A program made the position numbers and the translations under genes. A model generated the notes under the pieces. The model searched no databases, had not been told where the DNA came from, and saw only the letters and a list, made by a program, of their open reading frames with translations. A stretch of DNA of 64,000 nt from Prevotella melaninogenica (GTDB taxonomy: Bacteria > Bacteroidota > Bacteroidia > Bacteroidales > Bacteroidaceae): contig NZ_CP054011.1 of assembly GCF_013267595.1 (NCBI RefSeq), positions 1,192,147 to 1,256,146 on the forward strand, in the 5' to 3' direction. Below, piece after piece: positions 1-8,870 of this stretch (position 1 is its first letter; the number at the start of each line of letters is the position of its first letter).

Positions 1-1156
1 TCACTCCATCAACCTTCATTGGTAAGACAGCATTAGGGTGGAGTATCTGACGGAACTCATTGCGCACCACCTTTAATAACATCACACCACGAATACTCTT
101 GATACCACCACTGGTAGAACCAGAACAGCCGCCAAAGAACATACATGCAGCCAAGACAACCCATGTTACATGAGGCCACTTGGCAGCATCATCGCTGAAA
201 AGTCCTGTCGTTGTTATAAAGGAAACAACTTGGAAGAGCGCACTACGGAAGGCATGCTCTATCTCATAATGATTGCGATAAACAAGTTCAAAGGAGATAA
301 AAATAGTAAACGAGAGTACCATTATGGTATAGAAACGGAACTCACTATTCTTTAATAACTTCTTGATATCCAATCCTACCACTGAGGCATACAACAATGT
401 GAAGTTGACACCAGAAAGGAAGCAGAACAATGCACAGACATATTCTTCCGCTGGAGAGTGAAAGGTTGCTATAGAACCGCTCTCTGTTGAGAATCCACCC
501 GTTGCCGTACTGGTCATGGAATAATTGAAAGCATCAAACCATCCCATACCACAGACCTTATAAGAAAGGATACAAGAAATGGTAAGCACTAAATAAACCA
601 CCCATATCCACTTAGCGCTTGTACTTAGTCGTGGGTGTAACTTACTCTTTATAGGACCTGTTGCCTCAGCCGCAAAGACTTTTACCGAGCCGCCCACCAT
701 AGAAGGAAGGATGGCTATGGTAAAGAATACAATACCTAAGCCACCAATCCATTGTGTTAGCGAACGCCAGAAAAGAATACCTTTAGGCAGATGTTCTGGA
801 TAGTCTATAATTGTAGCACCAGTTGTAGTAAAACCTGACATTGCTTCGAAAAAAGCATCAGTAAAACTCCCTATATAGCCACCAATCATAAAAGGAAGTG
901 TTCCAAAAACCGTAAAGAGTATCCAAGATATCGTTACTACAAAATAAGCATCACGCCGTCCCAAAAGATTGTCTGCATTCCGACCTAACAATCGAAAGGC
1001 TGTTCCAGCAACTATTGTGATAAGAATACTCCAGACAAGGGGCATTATATCAATGCTATGATAAAATAATGCGACAAATAGACTACTGAGCATCAGTACG
1101 CCTTCTATCCATAACAAGGAACCAAGAATCTTGGAAATGAGTTTCAGATTGAGCAT
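1..1156 (-). CDS. trkH: Trk potassium uptake membrane subunit TrkH (3' end outside window)
   Basis: Potassium-translocating membrane subunit of the Trk system, working with the NAD-binding regulator TrkA encoded directly upstream. The reading frame runs open from ATG at 1156 to the window edge (385 codons), so the C-terminus is missing. It begins MLNLKLISKILGSLLW and is strongly hydrophobic. Selectivity-filter P-loops are visible: SGFTTTGAT near residue 107, TSTATGGFST in the middle and SFITTTGLFS later, which is the repeated M1-P-M2 pattern of the SKT family. The start lies 2 bases after the trkA stop (TAACTATG), so the two are very likely co-translated. Identification is firm; only the length is unknown. 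Confidence 0.95.
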   Translation of the reverse strand, partial: MLNLKLISKILGSLLWIEGVLMLSSLFVALFYHSIDIMPLVWSILITIVAGTAFRLLGRNADNLLGRRDAYFVVTISWILFTVFGTLPFMIGGYIGSFTDAFFEAMSGFTTTGATIIDYPEHLPKGILFWRSLTQWIGGLGIVFFTIAILPSMVGGSVKVFAAEATGPIKSKLHPRLSTSAKWIWVVYLVLTISCILSYKVCGMGWFDAFNYSMTSTATGGFSTESGSIATFHSPAEEYVCALFCFLSGVNFTLLYASVVGLDIKKLLKNSEFRFYTIMVLSFTIFISFELVYRNHYEIEHAFRSALFQVVSFITTTGLFSDDAAKWPHVTWVVLAACMFFGGCSGSTSGGIKSIRGVMLLKVVRNEFRQILHPNAVLPMKVDGV

Positions 1157-1158
1157 AG

Positions 1159-2499
1159 TTAAATAAACAATTTCTCCACCTTTTTCATATCAACATTATA
1201 ACAGAAGACAACAACGGAGTCGCCAGCTTCAATCAGTGTATTACCAGAAACGAGCATACCTTCTCCATTCCTTACAAGTCCTCCAATAGTCATTCCTTTC
1301 GGAAGGTTTAGTTCTCTTACAACCTTTCTCGTAATCTTTGAATCAAGACTTGGCACAAACTCTGCCACATCAGAATTAATAGACATAAGAAACTTCACAT
1401 TTGCTACATTTGCATCCAGCATCATCTGATAGATATGACTGGCAGCAAGAGCCTTCTTATTGATAATCGTACCAATGTCAAGTCCATCAGCTGTATTCAC
1501 GTAATCAAAGTTCTCTACCGATGCAACAGTTTTGCGAACACCCAGTCGCTTAGCAGTCAGACAAGCCAAAATATTTGTTTCAGCATTAGAGGTCAAAGCC
1601 ACAAAGGCTTGTGTATGACGAATACCTTCTTCTTGCAACAATCCAATATCACGTCCATCACCATTAATGACCAATCTATCTTCGCTAAAGGCATCGTTCA
1701 GAACCTCACAACGAGCAGGGTTCAACTCGATAATCTTCGCATTCATATATTCAGGCAGCATCTTTACGGCACGTGCAGCAGTCTTACCACCGCCCATAAA
1801 GATAACATTCTGTACATCAACATATTGTTCCTTACCGACAATCTTACGAATATACGGAATATACTGCTTTGTGGTCATAAAATAAGCCAAGTCATATAAC
1901 TGCAAGGTATCATTACCACCAGGGATAATTGTCTCATCATTACGCTTGATAGCAACGACATGATAAGGATCATCTGGTCCACAGATATCCTTCAAAGGTC
2001 GGTCGAGTATCTCACAAGTCTCACGCAGTTTAATACCCAACATCACCAATGCACCATCATGCACATCCCAACGTTGGCGTACCCATGACATCTTCAAACC
2101 ATTGATGATATCTTTTGCAGCAAGTATCTCTGGATAAATAATATCACTAATACCCATCTGACGGAACAATTCCTTATTATGTTCTTCAACATACTCAGGA
2201 TTGTCCACACGTGCAACAGTCTTCTTAGCACCCAACTGATGTGCCATAACACAAGATGCGATATTAGCTGATTCACTTGGAGTAACAGCAATAAAGAGGT
2301 CGGTATGTTCCACACCAGCTTCTTTTAGTCCCTTTATATTTGTGGGTGAACATTCCATAGTTAGCAAGTCATACTCACTACTGATTTTCTCCAGATTCTC
2401 TGGATCCTCATCCATGAGTACAATATCTTGCATATTACGAGAAAGTAGCTTTGCCAAATAGGTTCCTATGGCGTATGCTCCTGCTATAATAATTTTCAT
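1159..2499 (-). CDS. trkA: Trk system potassium uptake regulator TrkA
   Basis: Cytosolic regulatory subunit that binds NAD(H) and gates TrkH. The 446 residues form two RCK halves: an N-terminal Rossmann domain with the acidic LMDEDPE strand end, a TrkA_C domain near 150-225, a second Rossmann domain starting IFMGGGKTAAR near residue 232, and a final TrkA_C domain. The first dinucleotide motif reads GAYAIG, so the middle glycine of the usual GxGxxG is a tyrosine; the second keeps three glycines. It lies between dxs (42-base gap) and trkH (2-base gap), which suggests a dxs-trkA-trkH operon. Confidence 0.96.
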   Translation of the reverse strand: MKIIIAGAYAIGTYLAKLLSRNMQDIVLMDEDPENLEKISSEYDLLTMECSPTNIKGLKEAGVEHTDLFIAVTPSESANIASCVMAHQLGAKKTVARVDNPEYVEEHNKELFRQMGISDIIYPEILAAKDIINGLKMSWVRQRWDVHDGALVMLGIKLRETCEILDRPLKDICGPDDPYHVVAIKRNDETIIPGGNDTLQLYDLAYFMTTKQYIPYIRKIVGKEQYVDVQNVIFMGGGKTAARAVKMLPEYMNAKIIELNPARCEVLNDAFSEDRLVINGDGRDIGLLQEEGIRHTQAFVALTSNAETNILACLTAKRLGVRKTVASVENFDYVNTADGLDIGTIINKKALAASHIYQMMLDANVANVKFLMSINSDVAEFVPSLDSKITRKVVRELNLPKGMTIGGLVRNGEGMLVSGNTLIEAGDSVVVFCYNVDMKKVEKLFI

Positions 2500-2541
2500 T
2501 TCTTCTTCTTTTTCGTTTGAATGATGATGAGTGATAATATA

Positions 2542-4461
2542 TCATTTAGCCTTAATTAGCTCTTTCTTGATACTCTCAATATCTATTCCACAGATTTCAC
2601 GCAACTGCTGTACCGTCCCCTGCTCTACAAAATGGTCAGGCATACCCATACGAGTTATCTGTGGTGTATAGCCATGATCGCTCATCCACTCTGTTACAGC
2701 AGAACCTAATCCACCATTACGTACACCATCCTCTATCGTTATGATACGTGAGAAACGACTTGCAACCTCCTCAAGAAGTTTATCGTCTAATGGTTTCAAG
2801 AAACGCATATCATAGTGTGCGATTGATGGACAATGACCTTCTGTTTTTGGAGATTCAGCACTCTCTATCAGTTTAATAGCCTTTTCAACATCATTACCAA
2901 TAGGTCCGATACTCAAGATAGCTACATCCCAACCATCATGAAGACGACGTCCTGTTCCTACCTCTATCTCTTTCAGCGGACACTCCCAATCAGTTAAAAC
3001 ACCATTACCACGTGGATAACGAATCACAAAAGTTCCCTTATCAGGCAACTGTGCCGTGTACATCAATCTACGAAGTTCACGTTCGTCCATCGGAGAGGCA
3101 ATGGTAAGATTAGGAATTGGACGCAAAAAAGCCATATCGAAAGCACCATGATGTGTTGCACCGTCTTCACCCACCAAGCCTGCACGGTCTAAACAAAGGA
3201 CAACAGGAAGGTTAAGTATAGCTGCATCGTGGATAATACTATCATATGCACGCTGTGAGAAGGCACTATAGATGTTACAGAAAGGCTGCAAACCATCCTT
3301 TGCCATACCAGCAGAGAAGGTGACTGCATGCGCTTCCGCAATACCCACATCAAAGGTACGGTCAGGCATAGCATCCATCATTATATTCATAGAACAACCC
3401 GTTGGCATAGCTGGCGTGACACCTACAATGCGAGGATTCTTCTTTGCAAGTTCTAACAATGTCTTTCCAAATACATCTTGAAACTTAGGTGGTTCATTAC
3501 TGCAATCTTGCACTATACGCTTACCTGTCTCTGGATCAAACTTACCTGGAGCATGCCATACCGTCGCACTCTTCTCAGCAGGTTCATATCCCTTACCCTT
3601 CTTGGTGTGTAAATGGAGTAGTTTTGGTCCCTTCATATCCTTCAACTGACGAAGAATACGAACCAACTCTTCAACATTATTCCCATCAAAAGGTCCGAAG
3701 TAACGAATATTCATACCTTCGAACATATTCTGCTGATGTGCTAAGGCTGACTTAAGAGCATTGTTAAAACGCAGTAAACCCTTTCGACGTTCATCATTCA
3801 ATAAGCCTTTATCATGCAACCATTGTGACGCCTTGAAGCGTAAACGATTGTATGTCTCGTTGGTATCAAGCTTCAACAAGTACTGTTCCATACCACCCAC
3901 TGCCCTATCAATAGACATATCATTGTCATTAAGAATGATAAGTAAGTCATTAGGTTGGCTGGAAACATTGTTCAGACCCTCGAAAGCCAAACCACCACTC
4001 ATGGCTCCATCGCCAATAATAGCAACGACATGACGATGCTGCTTCGTAAGGTTAGAAGCAACAGCCATGCCCAAGGCAGCAGAGATAGAGTTAGAGGCAT
4101 GTCCACAAGTAAAGGTATCATACTCACTCTCAAAAGGAGAAGGGAATGGCATCAAACCATTTAACTTACGGTTATTACAGAAGCTCTCACGACGACCCGT
4201 CAAAATCTTATGGCCGTATGCTTGATGACCGACATCCCATACGATACGATCTTCTGGAGTATTAAAAACATAGTGGCACGCCACCGTTATTTCAGTTGCA
4301 CCTAAGCTGGAGCCAAGATGACCTGGATTAACGGCAACCTCTTCTATGATATCCTTCCGCAACTGCTGACATAACTTTGGCAAATCATCCAAAGAAAGCT
4401 TACGCAAGTCTGCAGGCGATTGTATTTTATTTAAAAGGCCGAATCTATTTTCCTTTGACAT
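2542..4461 (-). CDS. dxs: 1-deoxy-D-xylulose-5-phosphate synthase
   Basis: First enzyme of the MEP isoprenoid pathway: thiamine-diphosphate-dependent condensation of pyruvate and glyceraldehyde 3-phosphate. The 639-residue protein has the Dxs layout: N-terminal [11 protein letters not shown] and [16 protein letters not shown], ThDP motif GDGAMSGG...NDNDMSI, central pyrimidine domain with [15 protein letters not shown] and [18 protein letters not shown], and C-terminal transketolase domain ending in EDGVRNGG. I chose ATG 4461 ([10 protein letters not shown]) rather than the in-frame ATG at 4482, because a TACCTTTG promoter box at 4485-4492 would put the transcript start at or downstream of 4482. 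It leads the trkA-trkH operon. Confidence 0.97.
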   Translation of the reverse strand: MSKENRFGLLNKIQSPADLRKLSLDDLPKLCQQLRKDIIEEVAVNPGHLGSSLGATEITVACHYVFNTPEDRIVWDVGHQAYGHKILTGRRESFCNNRKLNGLMPFPSPFESEYDTFTCGHASNSISAALGMAVASNLTKQHRHVVAIIGDGAMSGGLAFEGLNNVSSQPNDLLIILNDNDMSIDRAVGGMEQYLLKLDTNETYNRLRFKASQWLHDKGLLNDERRKGLLRFNNALKSALAHQQNMFEGMNIRYFGPFDGNNVEELVRILRQLKDMKGPKLLHLHTKKGKGYEPAEKSATVWHAPGKFDPETGKRIVQDCSNEPPKFQDVFGKTLLELAKKNPRIVGVTPAMPTGCSMNIMMDAMPDRTFDVGIAEAHAVTFSAGMAKDGLQPFCNIYSAFSQRAYDSIIHDAAILNLPVVLCLDRAGLVGEDGATHHGAFDMAFLRPIPNLTIASPMDERELRRLMYTAQLPDKGTFVIRYPRGNGVLTDWECPLKEIEVGTGRRLHDGWDVAILSIGPIGNDVEKAIKLIESAESPKTEGHCPSIAHYDMRFLKPLDDKLLEEVASRFSRIITIEDGVRNGGLGSAVTEWMSDHGYTPQITRMGMPDHFVEQGTVQQLREICGIDIESIKKELIKAK

Positions 4462-4484
4462 TATCAAATAACATGAAATCAATG

Positions 4485-4492
4485 CAAAGGTA
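4485..4492 (-). promoter_or_regulatory. -7 promoter box of dxs (TACCTTTG)
   Basis: Read on the minus strand this is TACCTTTGC, an exact TAnnTTTG box of Bacteroidota primary sigma promoters. It lies 23 bases upstream of the chosen dxs start and argues against the longer ORF start at 4482. Confidence 0.7.
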
Positions 4493-4648
4493 CGCTAAAT
4501 AGATTAAAGGGCAAAATAAAACAGAGAGGTATTCTATTATTTATGGTCTAATTTACAAATGAAGCTCTGTTTCACAGCTCGATATATTTTTTCTTACACA
4601 GATAAATAAAGTATAATTAGGTAAGAAACGAATAAAATAAGACATAAA

Positions 4649-4683
4649 AAACAGGGACAAACCTTAAAGATTCATCCCTGTTT
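4649..4683 (-). terminator. Terminator after the OmpA-like gene
   Basis: Arms AAACAGGGA (4649-4657) and TCCCTGTTT (4675-4683) form a 9-bp stem. Read on the minus strand a T-run follows, 50 bases past the stop of the OmpA-like gene. Confidence 0.8.
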
Positions 4684-4732
4684 ATTATTTCAGTCAACCA
4701 ACCTTATTAAGGTTAGCTAATTGGTAGCTTAA

Positions 4733-5815
4733 TTACTTAACGTAAACAACAGCCAAACGGTTAGAAGTTACGCCCTGTACACCCTGACCCTTAGCTTCAT
4801 CAACGATGACACCACGGCTCTGGAGATACTTAGCAACAACGTCTGCACGGTTCTGAGAGAGGCGATCGTTGAGTGCCTTTGGACCCTCTGGAGAAGCTGT
4901 ACCTACGATCTGTACGTGACGGCCTGCCTTAACATCATCAAGAGCCTTCTTAGCCTCGTTTGTGAGGAAGTACTTACCCTGAGCGAATGTTACGAATACC
5001 AAGTTGTCAATGCAGAGAGTCTGAGTTGTCTGTACAGGAACCTCCTTAACAACTTCCTTAACAACCTCCTTAACAACCTCCTTTGGCTTAGCGTTAAGCT
5101 GATCACGGAGAGAGTTAATCTCATCGTTCAACTGACCAACATTCCAAACCTTGAAGTTGTGTGTACCGTTAGAAGTCTTGAACTTGTAGTTAAGACCTAC
5201 GAAAAGACCGAGCTGAGCTGCGTGCTTACCGAACTGAATAGCATCGCCAGGACCGTGTGTAAGATTCCAGAGGATAGCTGGCTCTACATAAAGCTGCCAA
5301 GCTCTCTTCTCACCGAGGTTGTAAGCGAAAGTAAGACCAGTCTTAGCTGTCAACTCTGTATCATCACCAGTGTTATTAGTCTGAATGATGTGCTTGTCAC
5401 CGTAAGTAATCCAATAACCGATACCTGCCTCAGCACCTACCTCGAAACGACGATCTGGGTTGTACTCGCAGAAAAGGTTTGTGAAGTTGATAGTACCGTT
5501 CAAACCAAGGTTGATGGCACGAACAATTGTGTGACTGTTAGAGAAACCTAAAGAACCTGTCTGCCAACGGTTATCACCGAAGAATGCAAGACCCTCGAGG
5601 TTTGCACCATAAACTGGGCTAAACTGCTTACCGAGCTTAAGACCAGCTGCTGCGTTAAGAGGAGTTACGCGACTAAAATCAAGAGGAGCAGCAACACCAC
5701 CCTCTACACCGAGGTAAACGTTGTCAAATGCCTTAGCCTTCTCGTAAGCTACCTGAGCCTGTGTACTTGTGATACCCATAGCGAGCATCGAAAGTGCAAT
5801 CAAAAACTTTTTCAT
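4733..5815 (-). CDS. OmpA-family outer membrane protein
   Basis: Major outer membrane porin/anchor of the OmpA family, 360 residues. A signal peptide (MKKFLIALSMLAMGITSTQAQ) precedes an N-terminal beta-barrel of about 200 residues, a short linker with coiled-coil tendency, a VKEV repeat (four copies, about residues 243-258), and a C-terminal OmpA peptidoglycan-binding domain containing GTASPEGPKALNDRLSQNRA. Known relatives in Bacteroidota are abundant surface proteins that tether the outer membrane to the wall. It is a single-gene unit with its own promoter and terminator. A second OmpA gene of different sequence occurs at 39586-40749. Confidence 0.93.
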   Translation of the reverse strand: MKKFLIALSMLAMGITSTQAQVAYEKAKAFDNVYLGVEGGVAAPLDFSRVTPLNAAAGLKLGKQFSPVYGANLEGLAFFGDNRWQTGSLGFSNSHTIVRAINLGLNGTINFTNLFCEYNPDRRFEVGAEAGIGYWITYGDKHIIQTNNTGDDTELTAKTGLTFAYNLGEKRAWQLYVEPAILWNLTHGPGDAIQFGKHAAQLGLFVGLNYKFKTSNGTHNFKVWNVGQLNDEINSLRDQLNAKPKEVVKEVVKEVVKEVPVQTTQTLCIDNLVFVTFAQGKYFLTNEAKKALDDVKAGRHVQIVGTASPEGPKALNDRLSQNRADVVAKYLQSRGVIVDEAKGQGVQGVTSNRLAVVYVK

Positions 5816-5868
5816 AAATGCTTAATATTAATTCTGTTAATTTTAGCGACTTAATTATATTCGGTTTG

Positions 5869-5876
5869 CAAAGATA
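5869..5876 (-). promoter_or_regulatory. -7 promoter box of the OmpA-like gene (TATCTTTG)
   Basis: TATCTTTGCA on the minus strand, 53 bases upstream of the ATG, matches TAnnTTTG. It gives an AT-rich leader of about 45 nt. Confidence 0.7.
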
Positions 5877-6405
5877 GCACTTTTTTTGAATAGACTACAT
5901 CATTTCATAGAAAAAATCTAATTTTTAGGTAAAAAAGTGGTTTTTCAATATCTTTTTAACTATTTTGGGCAATAAAATATCCCTAAAGAGGTAAATTTGC
6001 ATTTTAACATTCCCTTTTAAAATAGGATCAAAAACACTTATTCTACACCATATTTTATTGCTGTTTTAACCCAAATCGGTTATAGCTGGATTACTTCACC
6101 TTATTATATATATAGAAGAAACTAATATGCAAAGATTCGCATATTCCACACAGATTAGAGATGAAATCAGTAGGTTTTTACCAAGCATTTTCATGAAGTA
6201 TGGGGTATGTAACCTTTATTTTTACCATCATAAGTAATTTACAGTCATGAAAACAATAAATTATTAACCTGAAAAGAAATATTTTTCTTCATGAAAATAA
6301 TTATTTCTTTTCATGAAGAAAAATCGCAATCCTTCACTTTTATAAAAAGAGAAAAGACTTTATAAGAAAGACTACTACCCATCTTTATCCCTCATCCTAT
6401 GATAG
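5877..6405. other. AT-rich intergenic region without a supported gene
   Basis: Between the divergently oriented ends of the OmpA gene (its upstream side) and the MATE gene (its 3' end). It holds the hairpin at 6271-6324 and several TTTTCATGAA-like words (6188, 6244, 6291, 6308). I see no convincing coding frame. Confidence 0.6.
6271..6324. repeat. Overlapping perfect palindromes downstream of the MATE gene
   Basis: Two inverted repeats share one arm region. ATTTTTCTTCATGAAAA (6281-6297) pairs with 6308-6324 over 17 bases. GAAAAGAAAT (6271-6280) pairs with ATTTCTTTTC (6303-6312). The two folds exclude each other. It may be a terminator or an operator-like site; nothing fixes its role. Confidence 0.6.
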
Positions 6406-7827
6406 TTATGTTCGTCGAAGACGCTTGAAAAGATAGAAGATAAACATCATTCCACGGAGAGAGAGTTCAACAGCCATAGCAAACCAGACACCACGAAGAC
6501 CGTACTGCGTTGCCAGTGCATAAGCCAAGGTCAGACGGATAAGCCACATACTACCCAAGTTTATTAAGGATGGCTTCAGCGTATCGCCTGCTCCTATACA
6601 GACACTATAAGCAACAATAGCTGCAGCAAAGAATGGTTCGGCGAAGGCTTCAATACGAAGAACAGAAGTTCCCAAAACCTGGATGTCAGCCACAGGAGAC
6701 AATAAGCCAATCATTTCTGGAGCAAAGATATACATCACAACACCCATAAATGCCATAACTACCATACCAAGCGACACTGTCATCCATGCAAAACTACGAT
6801 GAAGATCACGCCTATCTGCCCCAACACTCTGCCCCACCAATGTTGTGGCAGCCTCACTAATACCATGTCCTGGCATGTAGCAGAGACTCTCTGCGGTAAT
6901 AGCAAACGAATGAGCAGCAATAGCGATATTACCCAAAGGAGCTACAATCATTGTCGAAACAAGTTGCGCACCATTCATCAGAAGATATTGTAATGCCATC
7001 GGTGCACCAATCTTCATTGCATTCCATATATATTGCCAACGCCAGACAAAACGTTCGACATCCTGTTTCCAAGCTAAGATAGGACTGCGAAAGATTGCAT
7101 AATAAGCCAATGGAAGTGCTACACAAACGAAAGATAAAAGACTTCCAAGCGCTGCACCAGCCACACCTTCACCCAAACCCGGCATCGTCACCTCTACTCC
7201 AAAAAGAGAAATTGTGCGTGTAGGAAAAATAAAGAAGTAATTGAAAATCACATCCAACACACACATTAATATCGCCATAAAACTCGGACGACGCATATCA
7301 CCCGACACCTTCAGCATAGCTGCTGACATATATTCAATAAGGTGGAAGGGAATAATTAGAGAGAAGATAAGGAAGTAAACAGTTGCATCATGTTGGATGT
7401 CAGCACCACCACCCAACCATACAGGAAGGCGAGAACCGATAAGAAAAGTTATCAGCAATAAAAGCAATGCAAAGCATAGTCCGAAAATATAACCATGACG
7501 CATCACCGCACGCGCCTTTGCAAAGTCGTTAGCGCCAATAAAGTGAGCTACCTGAACTGAAAAACCCATTGTCACTGCACTCACTAAAGAGAAGAAAAGC
7601 CATGTCGCTGGTTCAACAAGTCCAATAGCTGCTGATGGTTCAGCACCCAACGAACCCACCATTCCCGCATCAATATAGAACATTAGAACTGTTGTCACCT
7701 GCGCTAAGATAGATGGGATACTGAGTTGGATAATGAGATTAAACTTCTCATTCCTGCTCATCATCTCACCACTACGAATCTTGGCAAGAAGACTTTCAGT
7801 AACAGACTTACTAAAGGATATACGCAC
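6406..7827 (-). CDS. MATE-family multidrug/cation efflux transporter
   Basis: Inner-membrane exporter of the MATE family (473 residues, about twelve hydrophobic segments). It moves organic cations or drugs outward using an ion gradient; the substrate cannot be read from sequence. Typical features: an amphipathic N-terminus followed by IQLSIPSILAQVTTVLMFYI, the conserved DAGMVGSLGAEPSAAIGL loop after the first segment, a central PGLGEGVAGAALGS loop, and the second-half counterpart PGHGISEAATTLVGQSVGA. The start at 7827 is the first ATG of the frame. A possible alternative is M22/M23 (GEMMSRNEK). It appears to be transcribed alone. Confidence 0.92.
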   Translation of the reverse strand: MRISFSKSVTESLLAKIRSGEMMSRNEKFNLIIQLSIPSILAQVTTVLMFYIDAGMVGSLGAEPSAAIGLVEPATWLFFSLVSAVTMGFSVQVAHFIGANDFAKARAVMRHGYIFGLCFALLLLLITFLIGSRLPVWLGGGADIQHDATVYFLIFSLIIPFHLIEYMSAAMLKVSGDMRRPSFMAILMCVLDVIFNYFFIFPTRTISLFGVEVTMPGLGEGVAGAALGSLLSFVCVALPLAYYAIFRSPILAWKQDVERFVWRWQYIWNAMKIGAPMALQYLLMNGAQLVSTMIVAPLGNIAIAAHSFAITAESLCYMPGHGISEAATTLVGQSVGADRRDLHRSFAWMTVSLGMVVMAFMGVVMYIFAPEMIGLLSPVADIQVLGTSVLRIEAFAEPFFAAAIVAYSVCIGAGDTLKPSLINLGSMWLIRLTLAYALATQYGLRGVWFAMAVELSLRGMMFIFYLFKRLRRT

Positions 7828-7928
7828 GGGAAACTATAATTTGGAATAAATGAGAAACTGAATAATAAATAATGAGAGCTTAAAGAGAGATAGTAAACAA
7901 AAGCCTCTCGCTAAGAATATCGAATTAT

Positions 7929-8005
7929 TAAAAGTAAAATAGGGACCTTGCTCCCGTCTGTCCACTGCTATAATTGAGTCGAACACACGGGAACTTGTGT
8001 CCCTA
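7929..8005. repeat. Imperfect hairpin between the FKBP and MATE genes
   Basis: TAGGGAC...CCCGT near 7940-7957 is mirrored by ACGGGA...GTCCCTA near 7987-8004, giving an interrupted stem with a ~30-base loop. It lies in the 236-base gap and may belong to the FKBP transcript's 3' end. No gene is seen in this gap. Confidence 0.45.
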
Positions 8006-8016
8006 CCTATAAGACT

Positions 8017-8035
8017 AAAGGTCATTCAGACCTTT
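8017..8035 (-). terminator. Terminator after the FKBP lipoprotein
   Basis: AAAGGTC (8017-8023) and GACCTTT (8029-8035) form a 7-bp stem just past the stop at 8064 when read on the minus strand. The T-run lies on the upstream side of the stem as well, so this is a weak intrinsic terminator. Confidence 0.5.
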
Positions 8036-8063
8036 CAAAAAGGCTATGACAATACACCTTAAT

Positions 8064-8759
8064 TTATGAATCCTTCAACTTTGTACCAGGGTGAGAGAAA
8101 TCAACCAATCGTAAGTCGAAGATAAGCGTTGAGTAAGCTGGCACTATACCCGAAGCACTCGCACCATAACCCAACTGATAAGGGATATATACTGTCCAAT
8201 GGTCACCACGATGCATTGACATCAAAGCTGTCGTAAATCCATCTACAAGACTTATCGGTTTCCCCTTAGAATCATAACTAAGACCTATGTAACTATGATT
8301 CGGACGAGATGTTGCAGCATTAAAAGTATCGCTTGACCATGACTTATCAAAGATAAGCCCCGATGTATAAGTCATAGATGGAATCAAACGATCCATATAG
8401 TGCATAGACACAGAATCAGAATACAACGGACTTGCTGTGCCTGCTCCAGCCTGCTCTACATGTGCAATGATATAATCCTCAGGACTATAAGTAAGTGCAG
8501 AACCAGAAGTCTGTTTCTGATTTTGGAAAGTATAATTAAGTATTATCTTCCAAGAGGTGTCCCCACTTTTAATTTTCTGTTGCGTTGTAGTATAAAGCTT
8601 ATTCCAATAAGTTTCGTTCTTCGACTGCCAATTAGTAAACTCCTCTACAGTGTTATCTTTCTCCGTACAAGAGGTAAAGAGACCTGCAGAAAGCAGCATT
8701 CCGCCCAAGCAGAGAGCACCTGTTGCACGACGAATAAGCATCTTTATTTTCTTTGTCAT
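8064..8759 (-). CDS. FKBP-type peptidyl-prolyl isomerase lipoprotein
   Basis: Predicted outer-membrane or periplasmic lipoprotein that isomerises X-proline bonds during envelope protein folding. The 231-residue chain starts with a signal peptide and lipobox LFTSC (Cys about residue 31). The C-terminal ~110 residues form an FKBP domain: VSMHYMDRLI, GLIFDKSW, the VDGFTTALMSMHRGDHW helix-turn and the closing VPAYSTLIFDLRLVDF strand. In FKBP terms the usual GQVIKGWDEGL region is replaced by the related VDGFTTALMSM, as in many Bacteroidota members. It follows glyS on the same strand across a 111-base gap that holds a large hairpin. Confidence 0.9.
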   Translation of the reverse strand: MTKKIKMLIRRATGALCLGGMLLSAGLFTSCTEKDNTVEEFTNWQSKNETYWNKLYTTTQQKIKSGDTSWKIILNYTFQNQKQTSGSALTYSPEDYIIAHVEQAGAGTASPLYSDSVSMHYMDRLIPSMTYTSGLIFDKSWSSDTFNAATSRPNHSYIGLSYDSKGKPISLVDGFTTALMSMHRGDHWTVYIPYQLGYGASASGIVPAYSTLIFDLRLVDFSHPGTKLKDS

Positions 8760-8782
8760 AGTCTTTTATTTAAATCAGAAAG

Positions 8783-8861
8783 GGATAGCGGAGTGGGGTT
8801 ATTAGAAACGATAGAGAACTTTGATACTCTATTAGCTTCTAAAAAGCCTACTCTGCTATCC
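8783..8861. repeat. Long interrupted hairpin between glyS and the FKBP gene
   Basis: The outer arms GGATAGCGGAGT (8783-8794) and ACTCTGCTATCC (8850-8861) pair with one mismatch. Inside them TTAGAA/TTCTAA-type and ATAGAG/CTCTAT arms pair again, so almost the whole 79 bases can fold. It lies 9 bases past the glyS stop and could terminate or protect the glyS transcript, or control FKBP read-through. Confidence 0.65.
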
Positions 8862-8870
8862 TTCTTTTAA

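Noticed and set aside
4916..5551. 211-codon plus-strand frame
   Set aside because: Antisense to the OmpA-like gene; no family resemblance, and the composition is explained by the codons of the real gene.
6127..6237. 36-codon plus-strand frame in the gap before the MATE gene
   Set aside because: Short, no promoter box, and it overlaps TTTTCATGAA repeats; not supportable as a gene.
7834..8025. 63-codon minus-strand frame between the FKBP and MATE genes
   Set aside because: It runs through the interrupted hairpin and has no motif; more likely a 3' untranslated region.
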